Assembly (NCBI GenBank): GCA_002373615.1
Contig: DFKU01000019.1
Location: 1-8,218, forward strand
Direction of reading: 5' to 3'
Source of the DNA: Alphaproteobacteria bacterium UBA3637
Lineage (GTDB): Bacteria; Pseudomonadota; Alphaproteobacteria; CAAHEQ01; UBA3637
Length of the DNA: 8,218 bases
Shown here: positions 1 to 4,800 of the stretch, one piece after another
How the letters are laid out: each line of letters begins with the position of its first letter
Position numbering within the stretch: the first letter of the stretch is position 1
Translations under genes and position numbers: made by a program
Notes under the pieces: generated by a model
Database searches by the model: none
What the model was told of the DNA's origin: nothing
Seen by the model: the letters and a program-made list of their open reading frames with translations, nothing else

Positions 1-1326
1 ACCATTATCCGATCTTGTATATGGGGTTTTACCCGCTGGGCAACCACATGTTTTGTCTGTTTTAATTTCACCACCTTCACATTTTTGGCATTGACCAAGT
101 CCAGAAATATTTGAATCATCTGCTTTTGTCCACGTACCTTTTGTATCATCACAGGCTTTACACGGATATTCCGATGCTGTTCCATCGCAAATTTTCTTAC
201 ATCCAGTACCGGCACTGTTACATTCTGTACAACATTGGGTGCCACACACCTTCATTTCGTCAGAATTTATAAGTTCCCATTCTCCTTTTAAATCATTACA
301 CTTCTGACAGACATTACCTGCCCCCACGCATGTCTTTTTGCACTTCGAAGAATCAACCTCACTACACCCATTCGTGCAGCATTGTGTTCCGCACATTTCT
401 TGACCCTCCGGGCAAACACAAGCCAATCCGTTCCATTCCTGTCCTACCGGGCAACAATGGTTTTGGGAACAAGTCAATCCTGTTCCTTTACAGTCGTCAC
501 AATCTTGTTGACGTGTACATTCCACACATTGACCGGAATCCTTATCACACACGGGTTGATCCTTATGACATACACGTGGTTCAACTAAACAGTAACCATC
601 ATCGGTTTCACAATACCCACATGCATTAACATCGTGACAACATTTTCCCCTTCCATCCTCTTTTTGTCCCCTGGGACAAGACCAACATTTGCCAGAATAC
701 CAATAACTGAAACCCGGCTTGGGACACCTATCCCCAAAAATAAGACCTGCCGTCCCTATGGTTGTCCCCGCGCAGATTTTATTGATGATGTTTTCACGCG
801 TTATTGCTGTATCATTCCCCAGGAATTTTTTCAATTCATCCTTTTGCTCGGTGGTTAAAGTATCTGCATCAAAATCTTGCAACCATTTACGCCCAACGGC
901 AACATAATCATTTCCTTCGCTTGGATCATAGTTATTCGTCGCCAAAACCGCATCATAATCCCCATTTTCCAACAAAGAGACACACGAATCACTCAATATT
1001 GAATTCACCACCACAGAAAATGCCTCTGTATTTTGAACATTTAATGAAACGCGTCCCTCATCCGCCGTATTCATTGTATAGGCATCGGACCGATCCGCCT
1101 CAGGATAAATTGTTTTAATGGCTACTTTTTCACCATCTGCATGAACAGGACGAACCTTATACCGCACCGCCAATTCAGAAATCTGCTTCACTGTCTGCTG
1201 TTTTTTATATTGATGGATTAAAAAGTGATATCCTGCCACGCCGGCCAGTAATAAAACAGCCATTACCACCAATACTGACAATGTTTCCAATAAACTACGT
1301 CCGGATTCTGATTTTATTTTACGCAT
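1..1326 (-). CDS. Cysteine-rich prepilin-like (type IV pilin/pseudopilin) surface protein, 3' end missing
   Basis: The reading frame is open from ATG at 1326 to the left edge: 442 codons with no stop, so the protein is C-terminally truncated by the window. Residues 1-9 form a short basic leader ending in Gly9. GRSLLE follows, with Glu14 at mature position +5 as in type IV prepilins, and then a hydrophobic segment at about 15-33. This predicts cleavage by a prepilin peptidase (PilD type) and assembly in, or export through, a pilus or type II secretion-like machine. Residues 34-184 are an ordinary-looking pilin-type region. From 185 to 429 there are 40 cysteines, many as CC or CxxC, with a repeated CGTQCCT motif at 312 and 361, suggesting disulfide-rich extracellular modules. 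AGGAGGT at 1332-1338 lies 5 nt upstream of the ATG. The adhesin or surface role is inferred; the exact family is not recognised. Confidence 0.85.
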   Translation of the reverse strand, partial: MRKIKSESGRSLLETLSVLVVMAVLLLAGVAGYHFLIHQYKKQQTVKQISELAVRYKVRPVHADGEKVAIKTIYPEADRSDAYTMNTADEGRVSLNVQNTEAFSVVVNSILSDSCVSLLENGDYDAVLATNNYDPSEGNDYVAVGRKWLQDFDADTLTTEQKDELKKFLGNDTAITRENIINKICAGTTIGTAGLIFGDRCPKPGFSYWYSGKCWSCPRGQKEDGRGKCCHDVNACGYCETDDGYCLVEPRVCHKDQPVCDKDSGQCVECTRQQDCDDCKGTGLTCSQNHCCPVGQEWNGLACVCPEGQEMCGTQCCTNGCSEVDSSKCKKTCVGAGNVCQKCNDLKGEWELINSDEMKVCGTQCCTECNSAGTGCKKICDGTASEYPCKACDDTKGTWTKADDSNISGLGQCQKCEGGEIKTDKTCGCPAGKTPYTRSDNG

Positions 1327-1358
1327 ATAATACCTCCTGTTAGAGTCTTTTTTCTTCT

Positions 1359-1386
1359 ATTATACCCGTTCTTTTTTTATTTGCAA
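1359..1386 (-). promoter_or_regulatory. Sigma-70-type promoter of the cysteine-rich prepilin gene
   Basis: Read on the minus strand, TTGCAA (1381-1386) is followed after 16 nt by a perfect TATAAT (1359-1364). Transcription would start near 1352, giving a short leader of about 25 nt that contains the strong AGGAGGT ribosome site. It is back to back with the rho promoter. Confidence 0.7.
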
Positions 1387-1403
1387 CTTTTTTTTAAAAA
1401 AAC

Positions 1404-1432
1404 TTGTTTTTTTTCAAAAATTGGGATATAAT
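1404..1432 (+). promoter_or_regulatory. Sigma-70-type promoter of rho
   Basis: TTGTTT (1404-1409), a 17-nt spacer and a perfect TATAAT (1427-1432). Start of transcription is expected near 1439. A T-tract/A-tract block (1388-1402) lies directly between this -35 box and that of the divergent prepilin promoter and could serve as an UP-like or bending element for both. Confidence 0.75.
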
Positions 1433-1440
1433 GGATAGCG

Positions 1441-1455
1441 TCAGGGCTCTCCTGA
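1441..1455 (+). repeat. Small inverted repeat in the rho leader
   Basis: TCAGG and CCTGA flank a 5-nt loop immediately after the predicted rho transcription start. It could form a small 5' hairpin that stabilises the message or takes part in rho autoregulation. With a 5-bp stem it may also be chance. Confidence 0.3.
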
Positions 1456-1487
1456 AGTCTGTTTTTTCCATTTTTTCGAGGTTAGAT

Positions 1488-2753
1488 ATGCAATTAAAAG
1501 ATTTGAAACAAAAATCCCCAGCTGAATTATTGCGCCAAGCAGAAGAATTAGGTGTTGAAAATGCTGCCAGTTTGCGCACCCAAGATTTAATGTACGCCAT
1601 TTTGAAACATTTAGCACAAACGGAAAATGCCCTTTATGCCGAGGGGGTTTTAGAAGTATTATCCGATGGCTTTGGCTTTTTACGTTCCCCAGAGGCAAAC
1701 TATTTAGCCGGACCTGATGACATTTATGTTTCCCCCAGTCATATTAAAAAATGGGGACTGCGTACTGGGGATACCCTGTCTGGTGAAATTTGCGCCCCGA
1801 ACGGAAATGAAAAATATTTTTCTTTAAAAACAATCGATACTGTCAATTTTGTAAATCCCGAAGAATTACGCTATCGTGTCAATTTCGATGATTTAACACC
1901 TCTTTATCCACAAGAGCCCATTACAATGGAACATGAACCAACTTCCATAGAGGATCAAAAAGATTTAACCCCCAGAATTATTGATTTGATTTGTCCCCAA
2001 GGCAAGGGTCAACGCAGCCTGATTGTTGCACCGCCGCGCACTGGGAAAACAGTCATGTTAAAAAATATTGCCCATGCAATTACAGCCAATTATCCCAAAG
2101 CGCATTTAATTATGTTGTTAATTGATGAGCGCCCAGAAGAAGTGACTGATATGATTCGATCGGTAAAAGGTGAGGTTATTTCTTCCACCTTTGATGAACC
2201 CGCCACACGTCATGTGCAAGTGGCCGAAATGGTCATTGAAAAAGCAAAACGTTTGGTGGAACACAAAAAAGATGTGATTATTTTATTGGATTCCATTACC
2301 CGTTTGGCTCGGGCCTACAATACTGTCGAACCCAGCTCAGGAAAAGTGCTGACTGGTGGTGTTGATGCCAATGCGCTTCAAAAACCAAAACGCTTTTTTG
2401 GGGCAGCCCGCAATATTGAAGAAGGGGGCAGTTTGACCATTTTCGGAACAGCTTTGGTGGAAACAGGTTCCCGCATGGATGAAGTCATCTTTGAAGAATT
2501 TAAAGGAACTGGCAACAGCGAAATTGTATTGGACCGTAAAGTATCAGATAAACGCATCTTCCCTGCCATTGATGTCACAAAATCCGGTACACGAAAGGAA
2601 GAATTATTGGTACCAAAAGGACGCTTGCCAAAAATGTGGATGCTCCGCCGTGTGTTGATGCCGATGGGGGTCACTGAATCTATGGAATTTTTAATGGAAA
2701 AATTACGTCCCACAAAAACGAATGAGGAATTCTTTAATTCCATGAATCAATAA
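1488..2753 (+). CDS. rho: Transcription termination factor Rho
   Basis: Rho is a hexameric RNA-dependent ATPase/helicase that ends transcription at Rho-dependent sites. The 421-residue product matches the usual length (419-420). Visible in order: the N-terminal helical domain (1-45); the RNA-binding cold-shock-like domain with RNP1 GFGFLRS (61-67); Walker A APPRTGKT (181-188); Walker B VIILLDS (263-269); the Q-loop region GGVDANALQKPKRFFGAARN (290-309); and the R-loop region EEFKGTGNSE (336-345). All key motifs are intact. The frame stays open upstream to a TTG at 1404, but that triplet lies in the -35 box. The ATG at 1488 has GAGG at 1478-1481 and gives the canonical N-terminus. The stop codon overlaps the ribosome site of the next gene, so the two downstream genes are probably co-transcribed. 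Wording such as YVSPSHIKKWGLRTGDTLSGE resembles alphaproteobacterial Rho. Confidence 0.98.
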   Translation: MQLKDLKQKSPAELLRQAEELGVENAASLRTQDLMYAILKHLAQTENALYAEGVLEVLSDGFGFLRSPEANYLAGPDDIYVSPSHIKKWGLRTGDTLSGEICAPNGNEKYFSLKTIDTVNFVNPEELRYRVNFDDLTPLYPQEPITMEHEPTSIEDQKDLTPRIIDLICPQGKGQRSLIVAPPRTGKTVMLKNIAHAITANYPKAHLIMLLIDERPEEVTDMIRSVKGEVISSTFDEPATRHVQVAEMVIEKAKRLVEHKKDVIILLDSITRLARAYNTVEPSSGKVLTGGVDANALQKPKRFFGAARNIEEGGSLTIFGTALVETGSRMDEVIFEEFKGTGNSEIVLDRKVSDKRIFPAIDVTKSGTRKEELLVPKGRLPKMWMLRRVLMPMGVTESMEFLMEKLRPTKTNEEFFNSMNQ

Positions 2754-2763
2754 GGAGAGAATT

Positions 2764-3315
2764 ATGTCCCCTAAATTCAAAGTGAAAATTTTCAAGAAAA
2801 CAAAACATTCTCGTTATCCAAATCATATAATTATTAGCAGGAAATCATCCGATTCTGATATGTGGCACCCTTATGATGATACTGTACATTTATACTTTGA
2901 TAAAGGTGTTTTAGCTAAATTTGTTCATGTGCAAGATGCACCAAAGGGAAAACGGATTTGGGATCCAATATCTGAAAAATATGTAAATTTAGAACCTAAA
3001 CACCAAATTGCAAATGAATTTATTAGGAAGGACGGAAAAACAATCCATTTGAAAAAGCCAACGCCCGGTCACTTTTATACTTTTGGCTACATGGCCCCAG
3101 ATACAACCACTATTACATTTTGTAATGATAAGACTCATCCAGGATATTTTGATTATTTTACAATTGGAATGGACTTAAAAGGAAAGTGGCGTGAACCAAG
3201 TGATTGGGATAAATATCAAAATGATAAGGCTGCCGAAATTAAAGAAGTTTATCCTCGCCAAAAAAGAAAAATATGTCCAAACTTAAAGAATTTCAAAGAA
3301 TCCGGTCGCATCTAA
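2764..3315 (+). CDS. Unrecognised basic protein, 183 aa, downstream of rho
   Basis: ATG at 2764 is preceded by AAGGAGAG (2752-2759), which overlaps the rho stop codon, so translation right after rho is well supported. The product is soluble-looking, with no signal peptide or membrane segment, and is lysine- and aromatic-rich. It has a basic N-terminus (KFKVKIFKKTKHSR) and a basic C-terminal tail (residues about 155-183). The middle has many Tyr, Phe and Trp residues and alternating hydrophobics, suggesting a beta-rich fold. I recognise no domain. Its last 43 bp overlap the start of the next gene in another frame, which suggests translational coupling and a functional pair. A+T content appears higher than in rho, so the pair may be an accessory insertion in the rho transcript. 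Confidence 0.75.
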   Translation: MSPKFKVKIFKKTKHSRYPNHIIISRKSSDSDMWHPYDDTVHLYFDKGVLAKFVHVQDAPKGKRIWDPISEKYVNLEPKHQIANEFIRKDGKTIHLKKPTPGHFYTFGYMAPDTTTITFCNDKTHPGYFDYFTIGMDLKGKWREPSDWDKYQNDKAAEIKEVYPRQKRKICPNLKNFKESGRI

Positions 3316-4013
3316 AAATTAAATTAGAAGTCACTGACCGGAAATTAGAAAACATCTTATCTGATAGCCAGTTAAAAAATTCAACTGATGTTATAGAATT
3401 ACAGATAGAACGGCTAAAACTACTGGATCAGCTGAGGTATTTACGCCCAAAAAATTTTGAAGACATAACTTACCGGCAAAATATTTCAGAAAATTTTCCA
3501 TTATGGGCAAGTGCACATATTCTTGATGAAATAAAATTACTTTTCCATGGAACAACTTTAGCAAATTCCGAACGCATTTTAGCCTCTGGAAAAATTACTT
3601 CTGGAAAAGACAGATGGACAATTCATACCAGTGGCGATGAAGCAGGTGAAATATCAGTTGTAACAAAAGATTGTTTGGGGGTTCCATTAAACGGTCACGC
3701 AGATTTTGTTGAAACATATAAAGAATATGAATGGTATGTTCCTGCGGGTTGTTTATTCGTCCTAAAAAGCGATACTAAAACATATAACCAGGCCCAAAAA
3801 AGGGGACGCGCCCCAAATGTGTATTTAAGAAAAAACCCAGAACAATTGTATGCAATCGTTACGACCCCCGAAAATCTGGATCGTGTTAAATGGTGGATGC
3901 AAAAAAATAATTTTGATCCTAAAAAAGTTTTTGATTTTAATTTATTCAAAGAAAAAATTGAAGAAGATGCTATCTTTTATTTTCTTATCAATTCCACTAA
4001 ACGAAGCAAATAA
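3273..4013 (+). CDS. Unrecognised protein with possible ADP-ribosyltransferase-like (HGT-motif) domain, 246 aa
   Basis: The start is the ATG at 3273, inside the upstream gene; no other ATG occurs until late in the frame. The ribosome site is poor (only A-rich sequence), which fits coupling to the overlapping upstream gene. Residues 1-60 are charged and probably helical or coiled. From 88 the sequence reads IKLLFHGTTLANSERILASG. A strand ending in HGT(T/S), then a helix with N..IL..G, is the pattern of the first NAD-binding motif in PARP/ART-type ADP-ribosyltransferases. A later IHTSGDEAGEISVV (117-130) and EYEWYVPAGCLFVLK (151-165) could supply the next strands. The glutamate that usually completes the active site cannot be assigned confidently. 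There is no signal peptide, so it should act in the cytoplasm unless secreted. The ART assignment is inference from motif shape only. Confidence 0.7.
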   Translation: MSKLKEFQRIRSHLKIKLEVTDRKLENILSDSQLKNSTDVIELQIERLKLLDQLRYLRPKNFEDITYRQNISENFPLWASAHILDEIKLLFHGTTLANSERILASGKITSGKDRWTIHTSGDEAGEISVVTKDCLGVPLNGHADFVETYKEYEWYVPAGCLFVLKSDTKTYNQAQKRGRAPNVYLRKNPEQLYAIVTTPENLDRVKWWMQKNNFDPKKVFDFNLFKEKIEEDAIFYFLINSTKRSK

Positions 4014-4045
4014 AATATTTTTTCATAAAATTTATCACTTTTTTG

Positions 4046-4074
4046 TTGACATATTCTTTTTTATGTCGTAAACA
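4046..4074 (+). promoter_or_regulatory. Promoter of the histone H1-like gene
   Basis: A perfect -35 TTGACA (4046-4051) with a 17-nt spacer to a weak -10 TAAACA (4069-4074). Start of transcription would be near 4081, just before a 14-bp palindrome. The consensus -35 makes a promoter likely; the -10 is uncertain. Confidence 0.5.
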
Positions 4075-4082
4075 AAAGAATG

Positions 4083-4096
4083 TGTTATTAATAACA
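4083..4096. promoter_or_regulatory. 14-bp perfect palindrome (possible operator) before the histone-like gene
   Basis: TGTTATTAATAACA is a perfect two-fold palindrome lying at the predicted transcription start and 10 nt upstream of the ribosome site AAGGGAG (4106-4112). A dimeric regulator bound here would block initiation. The composition is AT-only apart from one G/C pair per half, so chance occurrence in AT-rich DNA is possible. Confidence 0.35.
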
Positions 4097-4116
4097 AATC
4101 CATGAAAGGGAGATAA

Positions 4117-4434
4117 ATGACAACAAAAAAGAAAACGGTGAAAAAGGCTACCGTCAAGAAAACTGCCCCTAAAAAAGCGACCAAGAAGGTTGCTCCTAAA
4201 AAAACGATGAAAAAGAAAGTGACCGTTAAAGCAACAACAAAAAAAGCACCCGCTAAAAAGGTTGTTGTTAAAAAAATGGTCGCTAAAAAGGCTGTAAAAA
4301 AAGCACCTGTTAAAAAAGTTGCAATCAAAAAAGCAGGCGTAAAAAAAACTGTTACCAAAAAGCCTGCTGCTAAAACAAATAGCATAAAGGCAACACTTAA
4401 AAGAGCCGTCAAAAAAATTATTAAGAAAAAGTAG
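4117..4434 (+). CDS. Histone H1-like lysine/alanine-rich nucleoid protein
   Basis: The 105-residue product consists almost entirely of Lys, Ala, Val, Thr and Pro in degenerate units such as KKAPVKK, KKVAPKK and KKAVKK. This resembles the C-terminal tail of eukaryotic H1 and bacterial H1-like proteins (Chlamydia Hc2/HctB, Bordetella BpH1, Pseudomonas AlgP tail). Such proteins are strongly basic, intrinsically disordered, and compact DNA or bind nucleic acid non-specifically. The ATG at 4117 has AAGGGAG five bases upstream (4106-4112). It is a single-gene unit: its own promoter lies upstream and an intrinsic terminator follows 22 nt after the stop. The minus-strand open frame over the same bases is a by-product of the repeats. 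The nucleoid role is inferred from composition. Confidence 0.88.
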   Translation: MTTKKKTVKKATVKKTAPKKATKKVAPKKTMKKKVTVKATTKKAPAKKVVVKKMVAKKAVKKAPVKKVAIKKAGVKKTVTKKPAAKTNSIKATLKRAVKKIIKKK

Positions 4435-4455
4435 TTTTTTTGTTTTTTATTTAAG

Positions 4456-4480
4456 TCCCCCGTTTTTACGGGGATTTTTT
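4456..4480 (+). terminator. Intrinsic terminator after the histone-like gene
   Basis: CCCCG (4458-4462) pairs with CGGGG (4469-4473) across a 6-nt loop; an alternative register pairs TCCCC with GGGGA. ATTTTTT follows immediately. It separates the histone-like unit from the promoter at 4485. Confidence 0.85.
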
Positions 4481-4484
4481 GTAC

Positions 4485-4512
4485 TTGACTTTCGTTTTAT
4501 TTTTCTTAGAAT
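4485..4512 (+). promoter_or_regulatory. Promoter of the structured leader and prepilin/lectin gene
   Basis: TTGACT (4485-4490), a 16-nt spacer and TAGAAT (4507-4512). Start is expected near 4519, leaving a leader of about 280 nt before the ATG at 4801, far longer than needed for translation. Confidence 0.65.
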
Positions 4513-4518
4513 AGAAAT

Positions 4519-4767
4519 CGGCTATAAGAAAGTTTATAGTCTGAGTACCTGAAAGGGTGCAAGAGAGTCGTCCTAGACTCAACGTTTTGGGTGAGTGACA
4601 CCTGCCCATAAAAGGTGCATGTGTTTTAAATAATCCATTGGGTTTGCTCACCTATTTTTTCCCGACCCGGTCGGGGAGCCTTTGGTGTATGTTCAGGGTT
4701 TAACCCAAAGACCATCGGGATCATTAAAACGTTTGATTTAGGAACTCTCCGGCCACCTTGAAGGTGG
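4519..4767 (+). ncRNA. Structured multibranched leader RNA upstream of the prepilin/lectin gene
   Basis: Base pairing can be read directly. A hairpin CTATAA/TTATAG opens the RNA (about 4522-4539). A long closing helix follows: GAGAGT (4563-4568) with ACTCTC (4744-4749); TCCT (4571-4574) with AGGA (4740-4743); TCAACGTTTT (4579-4588) with AAAACGTTTGA (4726-4736, one bulged T). That is about 20 bp in three blocks. Enclosed are: a three-way arm closed by GGTGAG (4590-4595) and CTCACC (4647-4652), containing hairpins CACCT/AGGTG (4599-4617) and AATCC/GGGTT (4632-4644); a hairpin CCCGA/TCGGG (4661-4675); and an arm CTTTGG/CCAAAG (4680-4710). A hairpin CCACCTT/AAGGTGG follows (4753-4767). An alternative local hairpin GAGTC/GACTC (4565-4580) competes with the closing helix, as in switching leaders. 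I recognise no known riboswitch, tmRNA, RNase P or SRP signature. It could be a cis-regulator or a separate small RNA. The stretch 4435-4800 contains nothing else apparent beyond the terminator and promoter listed. Confidence 0.6.
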
Positions 4768-4800
4768 TCATTGAAATAACATTAAAAACGGAGAAATATT

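Noticed and set aside
330..1118. Several plus-strand open frames opposite the cysteine-rich prepilin gene
   Set aside because: They are His/Pro/Ser-rich antisense shadows without ribosome sites. The minus-strand frame is continuous with a clear prepilin start.
1404..1487. Upstream extension of rho from a TTG codon
   Set aside because: It runs through the -35 and -10 boxes. The ATG at 1488 has its own ribosome site and yields the canonical Rho N-terminus and length.
3695..3949. Minus-strand 84-residue open frame
   Set aside because: Antisense shadow of the ART-like gene with no start signals.
4035..4412. Minus-strand hydrophobic 125-residue open frame
   Set aside because: It is the reverse complement of lysine-rich repeats in the histone-like gene (AAA/AAG become TTT/CTT), with no ribosome site or promoter.
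4519..4767. 6S RNA, tmRNA, RNase P RNA or c-di-GMP riboswitch as the identity of the leader
   Set aside because: I could not find the conserved cores of these classes (for example the RNase P GAGGAAAGTC motif, a tmRNA tag and TTC arm, or the GEMM core). Only an unnamed structured RNA is supported.
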